Positions 23,762 to 32,210 of a stretch of 45,173 nt of DNA are shown here, piece after piece (positions within the stretch are counted from its first letter, which is position 1; the number at the start of each line of letters is the position of its first letter). Source of the stretch: WHSV01 sp050693975 (lineage in GTDB: Bacteria > Actinomycetota > CADDZG01 > WHSQ01). The DNA lies in contig JBOGWV010000180.1 in assembly GCA_050693975.1 (NCBI GenBank), positions 1 to 45,173 of the forward strand, written 5' to 3'. Made by a program: the position numbers and the translations under genes. The notes under the pieces are model-generated. The model saw only the letters and a program-made list of their open reading frames with translations, had not been told where the DNA came from and searched no databases.

Positions 23762-24425
23762 GCTCGAGGTGACGCACGGGGCCGGGCTCGGCCTGATCAT
23801 CGACGCACAAGGCGACGGCGCCTCTCGCCCGAGGGCCCACGTCCAAGGCCCACCATCTGACGTCGTCCGCGTGGCCCGAGGAGTCGAGCGTTGCTCTGAT
23901 AGCACCTATGTCGGCGAGCCGTCCTCCCCTCGCTTTGACGCAGGCCTCCTTGATCGTCCACAGCTGTACGAACCCTCCGGGCCTGTCTCGAGAAGACAAG
24001 CGGGCCAGGATCTCGCTCTCGGAGCGCTGGAGCCCATGTCGCTCGACCGATCGTCGGTGGCCGTCGACTTCCTCCACGTCTACCCCAATCTCGCCGGCAC
24101 CGGACAGAGCGAGCGCCACCAGACCGCGGCAATGAGACAGATTGAAGAAAACCGGAGTGTCCCCAAACCCAGGTGCCAGGCCGGGCTTGCCGTCGCCGGA
24201 ATATGAGAAGCCAAACTCGCGCGTCGGCCGACCCAGGAGCGAAGCCAGGCAAACGCGCAGCAAGGCGCGGCCCAGCAGAAACGACGAGCGAGCAAAGGCG
24301 GTCGGAACTGCGTCGAGACGTCGAATCTCGTCCGCCGAGAGCAACCGTCGCAGCCGCCGGTCTTCGTCGGGCGACATGCTCGCCGGACGGTGCAGAACCA
24401 GCACCAACCAGGGGTTCGCCGACAA
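23736..24425 (-). CDS. 4'-phosphopantetheinyl transferase (Sfp type)
   Basis: A 229-residue enzyme that moves phosphopantetheine from CoA onto the serine of a carrier protein. The signature residues are present: VFFNLSHCRGLVALAL (with the conserved SH), GVDVEEV (first metal-binding acids) and FVQLWTIKEACVKARGGRL (W-x2-KEA-x3-K). The start is TTG 24425; ATG 24377 is an alternative but would lose part of the N-terminal lobe. It is transcribed away from the adenylation/carrier-protein genes through a shared 109-bp intergenic region, and its obvious client is the carrier protein at 26214. Its 3' end overlaps the aminotransferase gene tail to tail. Confidence 0.9.
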   Translation of the reverse strand: MSANPWLVLVLHRPASMSPDEDRRLRRLLSADEIRRLDAVPTAFARSSFLLGRALLRVCLASLLGRPTREFGFSYSGDGKPGLAPGFGDTPVFFNLSHCRGLVALALSGAGEIGVDVEEVDGHRRSVERHGLQRSESEILARLSSRDRPGGFVQLWTIKEACVKARGGRLADIGAIRATLDSSGHADDVRWWALDVGPRARGAVALCVDDQAEPGPVRHLELSELLETK

Positions 24426-24534
24426 GTCGCCGTAGTTCAGCGGTGCATTCGTCAGCTACCCACGACTCCCTTCAAGTGAAGCCCCAGAATCGACGTCCAT
24501 TCATTCAGCCTATTTCCATACGAGGGGGCTGGTA

Positions 24535-26112
24535 ATGACTCAGCTATTGCATCAACTGCTCGAAGATAGTGCGCGGCGCACGCCCAACCAGGTCGCGGTC
24601 GTCGATCGAGATCGCTCGATCTCCTACACCGACCTCAACCGGCGGGCCAACCAAGTGGCCGCGTTGCTCGCAGACCTCGGGGTCCGCCGGGGCGACCGCG
24701 TGGGCTTCTGCCTGAACAAGTCCATCGAATCGGTCATCGCCATCTACGGGATTCTCAAGGCGGGTGCAGCCTACGTGCCCTTCGACCCCCAGGCCCCGCC
24801 GGCCCGGCTCGGCTACATCGCCGACAACGCCGGCATCTCGCATCTTCTCACCGGAACCGAGATGGCTCCCTTGTGGCCTTCTCTCATCGACGGCGGCGCC
24901 CCGCTCGACTCACTGATCGTGCTCAACTCGGACGAGCATCCCGAGGTACCAGTGGGCACTCGTGCCTTCTCCGGTCGCGACCTTGACTTGCGTTCACCCG
25001 ACGACGTCGACGGAGGCCCGATCCAACTCGATCTTGCCTACATTCTCTACACCTCGGGATCCACGGGCCAACCCAAGGGCGTCATGCTGACTCATCTGAA
25101 TGCCATGACATTCGTCGAGTGGACCGTGGAGCATTACGTCATTGAAGCTCGTGACCGACTTTCCAGTCATGCTCCCTTTCACTTCGACCTCTCCATCTTC
25201 GATCTCTATGCCGCGTCCTTGGCGGGCGCCACCGTCGTTCTGGTTCCGCCCGAGACATCGGTGTTTCCCCTCGAAGTGGCGAACTTCATCGAGCAGCAGG
25301 AAATCACGGTCTGGTATTCCGTCCCATCGATCCTGTCGATGCTCACCCAGCGCGGCAACCTCGAAGTCGGATCCCTCCAATCCTTGCGCATACTTCTATT
25401 CGCCGGCGAGGTCTTTCCCACGAAGTACCTACAGCGACTCATGGAGTTGCTCCCAAATGTAGCTTTCGCCAACCTCTACGGTCCCACGGAGACAAACGTC
25501 TGTACCTATTACGACGTGCCCGTGCTCCCGGCTGACATGGTCGAGCCCATTCCCATCGGCAAAGCGATTGCAGGAGTCGAGTGCTACGTCGTGGCGCAAG
25601 ATGGATCGATAGCCAAATCCGGTGAGGTCGGTGAGCTGTACGTTCGTGGTTCGACCGTGATGCAAGGCTACTGGGCCAACCCGGAGCGCTCCTCGCAGAG
25701 TCTGATACCCAACCCCTTCGGCGGAGCGCTTCACGACAACGTCTACAGGACCGGCGACCTCGTCCAAGAGCTCAGCGACGGAAACTATCGTTTTCTCGGA
25801 CGGCGCGACCACCAGATCAAGAGCAGGGGCTATCGCATCGAGCTCGGTGACATAGAAAGTGCACTGTACGCACATCCCGATGTTGTCGAGTGCGCGGTTG
25901 TAGCCATCCCCGACGAAACCGTGAGCAATAGGATCAAAGCGCACGTGGTCGTTCGCAACGGGGTCAGACAAGCGGAGCTAGTGCGCTTCTGCTCGACCCG
26001 GATCCCTCGCTACATGATTCCCGAGCAGTTCGAGTTCGCCGATGCTCTCCCCAAGACCTCAACCGGAAAGATCGACCGCCAGACCCTCGCCTCTATAGCG
26101 ATCCCCGTGTGA
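24535..26112 (+). CDS. Stand-alone adenylation enzyme, predicted L-prolyl-carrier-protein ligase (PltF/RedM/PigI-like)
   Basis: A 525-residue free A domain that activates an amino acid with ATP and loads it on a carrier protein. Core motifs include ILYTSGSTGQPKGV, FHFDLSIFDLY, NLYGPTETNVCTYY, YRTGDLVQE, GRRDHQIKSRGYRIELGDIE and the A10 lysine in STGKIDR. Aligned by hand to the GrsA positions, the pocket reads D-L-F-Y-L-A-L-V-C-K. I recall the pyrrole-forming prolyl A enzymes as D-L-L-Y-L-A-L-V-C-K, so nine of ten positions agree. No condensation, carrier or thioesterase domain is fused. The free carrier protein and an acyl-CoA-dehydrogenase-like gene follow, the standard trio for pyrrolyl-2-carboxyl-PCP. 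A DltA-type D-alanine ligase is the main alternative. Confidence 0.85.
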   Translation: MTQLLHQLLEDSARRTPNQVAVVDRDRSISYTDLNRRANQVAALLADLGVRRGDRVGFCLNKSIESVIAIYGILKAGAAYVPFDPQAPPARLGYIADNAGISHLLTGTEMAPLWPSLIDGGAPLDSLIVLNSDEHPEVPVGTRAFSGRDLDLRSPDDVDGGPIQLDLAYILYTSGSTGQPKGVMLTHLNAMTFVEWTVEHYVIEARDRLSSHAPFHFDLSIFDLYAASLAGATVVLVPPETSVFPLEVANFIEQQEITVWYSVPSILSMLTQRGNLEVGSLQSLRILLFAGEVFPTKYLQRLMELLPNVAFANLYGPTETNVCTYYDVPVLPADMVEPIPIGKAIAGVECYVVAQDGSIAKSGEVGELYVRGSTVMQGYWANPERSSQSLIPNPFGGALHDNVYRTGDLVQELSDGNYRFLGRRDHQIKSRGYRIELGDIESALYAHPDVVECAVVAIPDETVSNRIKAHVVVRNGVRQAELVRFCSTRIPRYMIPEQFEFADALPKTSTGKIDRQTLASIAIPV

Positions 26113-26213
26113 TCGACGCCTCCTGCGGACACCGTAGGAAATCAACGCACGAAACCCGATGAGCGACGCAGACCCATTACCTAGACTTCGACTTAGACAG
26201 AAAGGGAAGCCGC

Positions 26214-26474
26214 GTGGATATCACTCTGAACGTGTCCGACCAGGTTCGGGAGTTCCTCCTCGAGGAGGTTCTCTTCGAAGAGGAGAACGTCTCACTCGAT
26301 GACGGCACCAGGCTGCTCGAGGGAGTTCTCGACTCGCTGGCGCTCATGCAACTCGTCGCCTTCCTCGAGGACGAGTTCGAAGTCGAGATCGAAGACGCAG
26401 ACATCACCAAAGACAATTTTTCAACCATTGCCGACATTCGGTCGCTGGTCCTCGAGAGGCTCGGACAACGTTGA
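26214..26474 (+). CDS. Free peptidyl/acyl carrier protein
   Basis: An 86-residue acidic four-helix carrier protein. The phosphopantetheine serine is S41 in GVLDSLALMQLV, where D-S-L is the usual signature. It starts at GTG 26214 after AAAGGGAAG. Its stop is overlapped by the TTG start of the dehydrogenase-like gene, so stoichiometric co-translation is likely. The partners are the Sfp-type PPTase at 23736, which should activate it, the A enzyme at 24535, which should load it, and the dehydrogenase at 26471, which should oxidise the bound aminoacyl group. It corresponds in place and size to PltL, RedO or PigG. Confidence 0.9.
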   Translation: MDITLNVSDQVREFLLEEVLFEEENVSLDDGTRLLEGVLDSLALMQLVAFLEDEFEVEIEDADITKDNFSTIADIRSLVLERLGQR

Positions 26475-27634
26475 GGACTGCGTCTCGGCCGCTCATCGAC
26501 TGGGCGAGCCCGGAGCAGACAGAATTCTACGATTCGGTCCATCGCTTGGCGCTTGATCTCGAGGATGACACCAGGGATCGCGATCCTGATGGGGTCTTTT
26601 CGCGAGAGTCATGGAACCGTCTCGGAAGGTTCGGGATCCACGGGCTTCCGGCTCCAGAGGAGTTCGGGGGCGGAGGCACGGATGTCGTAACCACGCTGCT
26701 TGCGCTCGAGGCGCTCGGCTATGGCTGCACGGACGGCGGCCTGCTCTTCTCGATCAACGCACACATGTGGACCTCGGTTATTCCTCTGTGGCACTACGGA
26801 ACCGAGGCCCAGCGAGAGCGCTGGCTGCGTGGCCTCTGCAATGGCGACCTGATCGGTTGTCACACCATTACGGAGCCCGAAGCAGGATCCGACGCCTTCG
26901 CCATGAAGTCTCATGCGCGTAAAGCGGACGGCGGATACGTCATCAACGGTCGCAAGACCTTCATCACGAACGCCCCGGTGGCAGACCTTCTCATTGTGTT
27001 CGCTCGGACCAGCGACGGTATCGGGCCGTTCGGAATCAGCGCGTTCCTGGTCGAGGCCGGCTCGCCGGGACTCACCGTAGGTCCGCACACGAACAAGATG
27101 GGGCTCCGCACATCGCCTATGGCGGATGTAGTTCTCGACGACTGTTTCGTGCAGGAGTCCGCAATGCTCGGTCGGCCCGGGCAAGGGGGCGAGATCTTCC
27201 AGACCTCCATGCGCTGGGAACGCGCCTGCATCATGTCCACTCAGGTGGGCACCATGCGGCGCACCATGGAGGCCTGCGTCGACTATTCCCGCCACCGCCG
27301 TCAGTTCGGCAAGCCGATCGGGAAGTACGAGTCGATTGCCGACAAGATCGCCAACATGAAGATCGCCCTCGACGCATCTCGGGCGCTGGTCCTTCGTGTG
27401 GGCTGGCTCATGGATCAGGGAGCAGAGACCCTCGTCGAGGCCGCTGTGGCCAAGACCTTCGTCAGCGAGGCCGCGGTGAGGACCCACATGGACGCTATTC
27501 AGATCCACGGCGGCTACGGCTATATGACTGAGTCCGAGATCGAACGCGGGCTAAGGGATGCGATCGGCGGCACCATCTATTCGGGCACGTCGGAAATCCA
27601 GCGACGCATCATCGCCCGGGGTCTGGGGTTGTGA
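26471..27634 (+). CDS. Acyl-CoA dehydrogenase-like flavoenzyme, predicted L-prolyl-PCP dehydrogenase
   Basis: A 387-residue FAD enzyme of the acyl-CoA dehydrogenase fold. Landmarks are LPAPEEFGGGGTD, the flavin/substrate segment ITEPEAGSDAF, KTFITNAPVADLLIVFA, RRQFGKPIGKYESI and the C-terminal IHGGYGYMTESEIERGLRD. At the C-terminal 'Y-E-G-T' position used as catalytic base by MCAD it has YSGTSEIQ, with Ser. A Glu is present at E250 in MRWERACIM, the position used by isovaleryl-CoA dehydrogenase and, as I recall, by prolyl-carrier-protein dehydrogenases such as AnaB. This fits four-electron oxidation of prolyl-S-PCP to pyrrolyl-S-PCP. TTG 26471 overlaps the carrier-protein stop codon. Confidence 0.88.
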   Translation: MRTASRPLIDWASPEQTEFYDSVHRLALDLEDDTRDRDPDGVFSRESWNRLGRFGIHGLPAPEEFGGGGTDVVTTLLALEALGYGCTDGGLLFSINAHMWTSVIPLWHYGTEAQRERWLRGLCNGDLIGCHTITEPEAGSDAFAMKSHARKADGGYVINGRKTFITNAPVADLLIVFARTSDGIGPFGISAFLVEAGSPGLTVGPHTNKMGLRTSPMADVVLDDCFVQESAMLGRPGQGGEIFQTSMRWERACIMSTQVGTMRRTMEACVDYSRHRRQFGKPIGKYESIADKIANMKIALDASRALVLRVGWLMDQGAETLVEAAVAKTFVSEAAVRTHMDAIQIHGGYGYMTESEIERGLRDAIGGTIYSGTSEIQRRIIARGLGL

Positions 27635-28431
27635 CTATGGCACGAGAGAGCTCCGCTTTTCGGACGGACGTGGCCGAACTTATCGGGCCCCCACCGCCGG
27701 TCGCGGCCTCCCCCATCGCTCGCCTGAGGTCCGAACGCGCCCTGCAGGAACGAGTTGAGCTGCTCGCCCATGCACCGTTGTTCTCGGTGCTGCACCCAGG
27801 TGACCTCCACGTGCTTGCGGAAAAGTTCTTCCCGGTTCGTTACCGCCGAGGCGAGGTCATCTTTCGTGAAGGGGAACCCGCCGAGCGTCTGCTTCTCATA
27901 GGCCGGGGAAGCGTCAAGTTGTCGATCGCCGCTCCCACCGGCCAAGAAGCGTTGATCGGTGTTATTGGAAGAGGCAACATCTTCGGGGAGCTTGCGGTCC
28001 TCGACCGCGGACCGAGAGCGATGGATGCCCGCGCCATGGACGACTCCGAGATCTTCGCGCTTCCGACCGACATCTTCTGGACGCTGCTCGAGAACAGGCC
28101 CGCCCTCGCTCGACGTCTCCTCGAGTTGATGGCTCGCCGCCTCCGCCGCGCCGACCAAACGAGTCAGGACCTGGTCTTCTTCGACGCACCTACCCGACTC
28201 GCACGCCGCCTGCTAGAACTTGCCGAGGAGCACGGAGAGCCCGCCGGGACCAACGGAGCAATCCGCATCACCGTACGCGTCACCCAAGAGGAAGTGGCCC
28301 AGCTGATCGGAGTCACGCGTGAAAGCGCCAACCGGTTGGTGGCGTCGTTCTCCGGGAGGGGCTGGATCGACTGGAACGACGGGCGTCCCATCATCTGCGA
28401 TCCCGAAGCAGTGATGCGCCGAGCGCGCTGA
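27631..28431 (+). CDS. Crp/Fnr-family transcription regulator
   Basis: A 266-residue regulator with an extended N-terminus (about 45 residues), a cyclic-nucleotide-binding-like domain and a C-terminal winged HTH. The effector pocket has FGELAVLDRGPRAMDAR, where the Glu and Arg that hold cAMP in Crp/GlxR are present but the following Ser/Thr is Ala. No iron-sulphur cysteines are present, so it is not Fnr-like. The recognition helix is TRESANR, with R230, E231 and R235 matching the R-E-x3-R of E. coli Crp that contacts GTGA. GTG 27631 overlaps the dehydrogenase stop; ATG 27637 is nearly equivalent. It is thus in the A/PCP/dehydrogenase operon. A matching palindrome lies at 33791. Confidence 0.9.
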   Translation: MTMARESSAFRTDVAELIGPPPPVAASPIARLRSERALQERVELLAHAPLFSVLHPGDLHVLAEKFFPVRYRRGEVIFREGEPAERLLLIGRGSVKLSIAAPTGQEALIGVIGRGNIFGELAVLDRGPRAMDARAMDDSEIFALPTDIFWTLLENRPALARRLLELMARRLRRADQTSQDLVFFDAPTRLARRLLELAEEHGEPAGTNGAIRITVRVTQEEVAQLIGVTRESANRLVASFSGRGWIDWNDGRPIICDPEAVMRRAR

Positions 28432-28488
28432 GCCATCGGGCTCTCCCCGCATGACCTCGACTCATCTCGCGTCAGGAGGAACTCAAGA

Positions 28489-29268
28489 GTGACAAGACCA
28501 CAATCACACCGTTCTTACGCGCTACTCGCGCTTTGCGGCGCGCTGGTGCTCTCCCCGGTGCCATTTGCGCGCGCCACCGGCGGACCGACGGCTGGTTCCG
28601 CGGTGGCAACCCCGACTCCCACATCCAGCCCCCCTCCAACGACGACCACCAGCGTGGTGCTCGAGGCCGGGAAGAAGGTTGTCGACGTAAAGGAATCGGT
28701 GACGCTCACCGGATCAGTTGTGTCCGATCAGGTGTCGTGCATGTCGGCCGTCACCATCGAGATCGCACGGCAACCACTCGGCTCTTCGGAGCCAGGCCGA
28801 GCATCCGTGGCCACCACCGACGAGGCGGGTGAATTCGCTACTCAGCCGATCCGGATCGATGCCAGCGCCGAGTTCACCGCGACTACCCGCGCCGTCAAGG
28901 ACGCCGAGTGCCCGGAGACCTCATCCGAGCCGGTGACCGTGCTGGCCCGCGTGCTCGTCGACATCCTGGCTCGCCCGGCACAGCCGGAACGCGGGTCCAA
29001 GGTAGCGATCTCCGGGCGAGTCAGCCCCGCGCATCCCGGGACGAAAGTGAAGCTGCAGAAGAGAGTCAACGGAGAGTGGAAGCCGGCCGGCAAGACCAAG
29101 CTCGACTCCTCGTCCCGCTTCACCAAGAGCTACAAGGCGAGATGGAAGAAACGGGTGTTTCGGGCCGTTTGGCCCTCGGCCGACGCGGACCACGAGAGGG
29201 GCAAGAGCAAGCGCGTCGTTGTAAAGACACGCCGGCCACGCTCCAAGCGGGGCGACAAGACACGCTAG
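28489..29268 (+). CDS. Secreted protein with Ig-like/carbohydrate-binding-like beta domains, unknown function
   Basis: A 259-residue protein that starts at GTG 28489 after a GGAGGAA ribosome-binding site. A signal peptide (residues 1-29, hydrophobic YALLALCGALVLSPVPFA, likely cut after ARA) is followed by a Pro/Thr/Ser linker (about 35-55) and two beta-rich repeats. The first contains VDVKESVTLTGSVVSDQ; the second has QPERGSKVAISGRVSPAHPG and VKLQKRVNGEWKPAGK, as in bacterial Ig-like 'gap' domains of surface proteins. The tail is strongly basic (KTRRPRSKRGDK) and could bind acidic polysaccharide or cell wall. I recognise no enzyme motif. It is followed 17 bp later by a small zinc-ribbon-like gene. 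Confidence 0.7.
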   Translation: MTRPQSHRSYALLALCGALVLSPVPFARATGGPTAGSAVATPTPTSSPPPTTTTSVVLEAGKKVVDVKESVTLTGSVVSDQVSCMSAVTIEIARQPLGSSEPGRASVATTDEAGEFATQPIRIDASAEFTATTRAVKDAECPETSSEPVTVLARVLVDILARPAQPERGSKVAISGRVSPAHPGTKVKLQKRVNGEWKPAGKTKLDSSSRFTKSYKARWKKRVFRAVWPSADADHERGKSKRVVVKTRRPRSKRGDKTR

Positions 29269-29285
29269 GAAGAGAAAGGGCGCGA

Positions 29286-29513
29286 ATGAACAAGACGAAC
29301 TCCCAAGGGCTGGTCCCGCGTCGTCGAGATGAGCTCAGCGATTGGCACGACCTCGTAGCCCAGGACTGCGAGAACTGTGGCTGTGAGCTCTTCGTGGCGA
29401 AGGACGATCCCTTGATCCTGTGGGAGCCCGGGCGGGCCTGGACACTCGAGTGCACCAACCAACAATGCTCTTGTCACACGGATCCGGTGATTGGGAAGCG
29501 GCGAGGCGAGTAG
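29286..29513 (+). CDS. Small zinc-ribbon-like protein
   Basis: A 75-residue protein starting at ATG 29286 with AGAAAGGG upstream; the longer open frame to 28908 is a shadow of the preceding gene. Two Cys clusters, DCENCGCELF and ECTNQQCSCH, about 30 residues apart, suggest a single zinc-binding knuckle. There is no signal peptide. The function is unknown. A comparable C-x2-C...C-x2-C ribbon is fused to the halogenase at 32211, but the two are too short to relate with confidence. A bidirectional terminator follows. Confidence 0.6.
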   Translation: MNKTNSQGLVPRRRDELSDWHDLVAQDCENCGCELFVAKDDPLILWEPGRAWTLECTNQQCSCHTDPVIGKRRGE

Positions 29514-29549
29514 GCGTCTCCCAGAAGGTTCCCCCCTCCATAGAAAGCC

Positions 29550-29585
29550 AGAACGCGGCGCGCCCCCCAGGCGACGCCGCGTTCT
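29550..29585. terminator. Bidirectional terminator between convergent operons
   Basis: Perfect 11-bp arms (AGAACGCGGCG / CGCCGCGTTCT) enclose a 14-nt loop and are followed by TTTCGC on the + strand. It lies between the zinc-ribbon gene (+) and the antiporter operon (-) and could serve both. Confidence 0.8.
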
Positions 29586-29618
29586 TTCGCGTCACGAGTG
29601 ATTCGGTACCCGAATAAC

Positions 29619-30908
29619 TCAACTCGAAGCCGAGGCCCGGACTAGGGTCTCCTTCCGCGCAGGGCGGTGGGGCGAGAATGCATTCAGAAGCGGCAACGTC
29701 ATGAGGTTCGTCACAAGCGCCATCACCACGAAGATGGTGAACATCGAGACGGTGATGATCTCGAGCTGCAACCCGATGAGTCCCACCACCAGAACCAGAA
29801 GGCCTCGTGAGTTGACCAGCGCCCCGAGATATCCGGTCTCTCGCCATGACAATCCGAAGCGGCGCGCCGGTGCGGCGCCGATGAACTTCGACGCGATCGC
29901 CGCTACGAGGAATGCGAACAGCACCGGCAGCGTTCCGAGCGTCATCAGCTTCAGGTCCGTGGCGAAACCCGAGATGGCGAAGAACACCGGCAGGAAGAGC
30001 ACCATTGCGATGTCGCGCAGCTTGGACGCGACCTCTTCGCGCAGCGCTCTGTCCGCCGGGAGAATGATGCCCCACACGAACCCGCCGACCAGTGCATTGA
30101 CGCCGATGCGATCGGCGATCAAACCGTAGAGAACGAGGCCGGCGAAGATGACCGCCATCTGATTGCCGGTGAGCGGCTCGTTGCCGGCCAACATCCGAGC
30201 GAGGAGCGGCCGCACAATGACCGCCGACCCCACGCCGAAGACCACTATCAGACCGATCTTCACAGCGAGCGACGAGAAACCGCTGGAGCTGGCGACCGCA
30301 CTCGCAAAGCCGATGTAGGTGAACATGAGCACCGACATGATCCCCGCCACTGCTACCCCCAGGGACCCCAGCCGGCTGTTGAGCTCGCCTCTCTCCATGA
30401 GGATGTGAGCCATGACGGGAAACGCCGTCACCGAAAGAGCCGCTCCCATGAACAATGCGAACGATAAGAACGACGACGCTCCAGGCCCCGCATAGGTTGA
30501 GTTCCAGGCGATCGCGGCGACCCCGAAGCCGGCGACGGCCGGGACGGCCACGGACAGGCCCGCCAGCATGGTGGCCTGTCCAGCCTTTCCACTGATCCCG
30601 CTGAGGTCGTATTCGACACCGGCAAGGAACATGAACAGCACGAGCGCGATGGTTGCGATCGCGGTCAGAGTGGGACGGGCCTCGAGTGGGGCGATCCACG
30701 CCGACAGGTCGGCACCGAGAAGAGTCGGGCCCAGAAGCAAGCCTGCCAGGATCTCGCCGACCACACGCGGCTGACCTATGCGCGTCATTAGGCTCCCGAG
30801 AATACGCGCGAGTGCCACGATCAGAAAGACGTCGAGCAGCACGTAAGCGACAAGGAGCGCGCCCTCCACTTCGGTGTGCGGAGCAGGATTTAGCAGGTTC
30901 CCAAACAT
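29619..30908 (-). CDS. CPA2-type cation:proton antiporter homologue lacking the ion-binding acids
   Basis: A 429-residue membrane protein with 12-13 predicted helices, similar in order to the Na+/H+ or K+/H+ exchanger family 2. The N-terminus has RIGQPRVVGEILAGLLLGPT, typical of the family, and the late helix has VNSRGLLVLVV with its conserved Arg. The helix that should carry the ion-binding Asp-Asp reads VAVAGIMSVLMF. Aligned to its neighbour's MSTALADDTIGW, both acids are replaced by Met and Ser. The protein may therefore be a non-transporting subunit or a channel- or sensor-like relative. It begins on the base after the stop of the upstream antiporter, so the two are made together and may pair. 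Confidence 0.8.
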   Translation of the reverse strand: MFGNLLNPAPHTEVEGALLVAYVLLDVFLIVALARILGSLMTRIGQPRVVGEILAGLLLGPTLLGADLSAWIAPLEARPTLTAIATIALVLFMFLAGVEYDLSGISGKAGQATMLAGLSVAVPAVAGFGVAAIAWNSTYAGPGASSFLSFALFMGAALSVTAFPVMAHILMERGELNSRLGSLGVAVAGIMSVLMFTYIGFASAVASSSGFSSLAVKIGLIVVFGVGSAVIVRPLLARMLAGNEPLTGNQMAVIFAGLVLYGLIADRIGVNALVGGFVWGIILPADRALREEVASKLRDIAMVLFLPVFFAISGFATDLKLMTLGTLPVLFAFLVAAIASKFIGAAPARRFGLSWRETGYLGALVNSRGLLVLVVGLIGLQLEIITVSMFTIFVVMALVTNLMTLPLLNAFSPHRPARKETLVRASASS

Positions 30909-32183
30909 TTAAGCGACCTCCACTGGAACGGGAGCCTCTATATGGCTCTCGAGCTGGACACGACCGACGCAGTACCTCATGAGTGGAGCCGCCATCAACG
31001 TCGTGACGACCGCGATCAATACGATGATCGAATACGACGCCAGCGTGACGATTCCGACAGAGAGACCAATCGCCGCTATGACGAGCTCCATCGCTCCCCT
31101 CACGTTGAGACCGGCGCCCACCGCGATGGCCTCCCACAGAGACAAGCCGCCCATCCTTGCCCCGATCGCGCCACCGACGAGCTTGGACAAGCACGCCACC
31201 ACCAGCGCGAGCGCGGCCACCGGGACGACGCTGCTGTCGAAAGTCGTGAGATCCACTCGCAACCCGGAGAATCCGAAGAAGAAGGGAACGAACAGCGCCG
31301 TGCCGACTCCTTGAATCGCCTCGATCGCCTGGCTTTGCTTTCCCTGGCTGCGGGCCACCAGCACGGCACCCACAAAGCTCCCCAGCACCAGGTGCACGTG
31401 CACAAGCTGAGTAATCGCACCACCCGCTAGGACCACGAGAAATATGAAGGTGGTTTGGGCATGGGGGATCCGCAGAGCTCTGACCGCCCGAATCCCCCTA
31501 CGGATCGCCCACTGTCCGGCGGTTGCGGCACAGATCAGAAACAGCGTAGTTCCACCGAGAGCTACGGCCATGGTCGTCCCGTCGACCGCTCCGCTCGACG
31601 CCAGGCCGACCACTGCCGCCAGAACGATCCACCCGATGGTGTCGTCGGCCAAGGCCGTTGACATGATGACCATACCGATCCTGGTCTTCAGCAGATCGAG
31701 ATCGAGCAAGATGCGGGCGATCACCGGAATCGCCGATACTGAGATCGCCGTGGCCATGAAAAGTGCGAACACGACTCTGCTGATCCCGTCTCCGCGCAGA
31801 CCTGCCGGCATCAGCCAGCCAAGTGCGAACCCCATCGCGAAAGGAAGAAAGAAACCGCCCGTCCAACCCGTGACGACCGCGCGACCCTCCTTGCGAAGGA
31901 CGCCGAGACGAGTTCCGAGTCCGGCGTTGATGACCAGGAAGATCACGCCGACCCAACCGAGGAGTTCGAGAGGAGCTCGTACCAACTCATCGGCCGGAAA
32001 CAGCAGCTCGAAGCCACCCGGCCACAACCATCCCAGCAACGAGGGGCCCAGACAGATTCCGGCCATCAGCTCGCCGACCACCTGGGGGATGCCGGCCCGC
32101 AGGACGAGCTCGCCACCGAGGCGGGCGGCGGCCACGATCACGACAATGTCGATCAGGATAAGAAAAAGCTGGTGCTCACTCAT
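30909..32183 (-). CDS. CPA2-type cation:proton antiporter (ion-binding acids present)
   Basis: A 424-residue membrane antiporter. Family landmarks are AGIPQVVGELMAGICLGPSL in the first helices, the ion-binding Asp-Asp in STALADDTIGWIVL, and the conserved Arg in NVRGAMELVIAAIG. It should exchange Na+ or K+ for protons across the cytoplasmic membrane. The cytoplasmic KTN/TrkA-N regulatory domain of KefB/C is absent, and the protein ends soon after the last helix. It lies 27 bp downstream of the halogenase gene and directly before the second antiporter gene, so it belongs to a halogenase-antiporter-antiporter operon. A role in pH or K+ homeostasis during production, or in self-protection, is inference. 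Confidence 0.88.
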   Translation of the reverse strand: MSEHQLFLILIDIVVIVAAARLGGELVLRAGIPQVVGELMAGICLGPSLLGWLWPGGFELLFPADELVRAPLELLGWVGVIFLVINAGLGTRLGVLRKEGRAVVTGWTGGFFLPFAMGFALGWLMPAGLRGDGISRVVFALFMATAISVSAIPVIARILLDLDLLKTRIGMVIMSTALADDTIGWIVLAAVVGLASSGAVDGTTMAVALGGTTLFLICAATAGQWAIRRGIRAVRALRIPHAQTTFIFLVVLAGGAITQLVHVHLVLGSFVGAVLVARSQGKQSQAIEAIQGVGTALFVPFFFGFSGLRVDLTTFDSSVVPVAALALVVACLSKLVGGAIGARMGGLSLWEAIAVGAGLNVRGAMELVIAAIGLSVGIVTLASYSIIVLIAVVTTLMAAPLMRYCVGRVQLESHIEAPVPVEVA

Positions 32184-32210
32184 GTCGCCGGCCTGGTCTC
32201 AGGCATCTCG

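Noticed and set aside
24535..26474. D-alanine ligase/carrier pair (DltA/DltC)
   Set aside because: The A domain shares FDLS with DltA, but there is no DltB/DltD, the pocket reads like the prolyl code and a dehydrogenase overlaps the carrier gene. It remains an alternative until tested.
29335..31194. 619-codon open frame on the minus strand
   Set aside because: It runs in another frame over the two antiporter genes, is extremely rich in Arg, Gly and Ser, and has no membrane or domain pattern; it is a GC-rich shadow.
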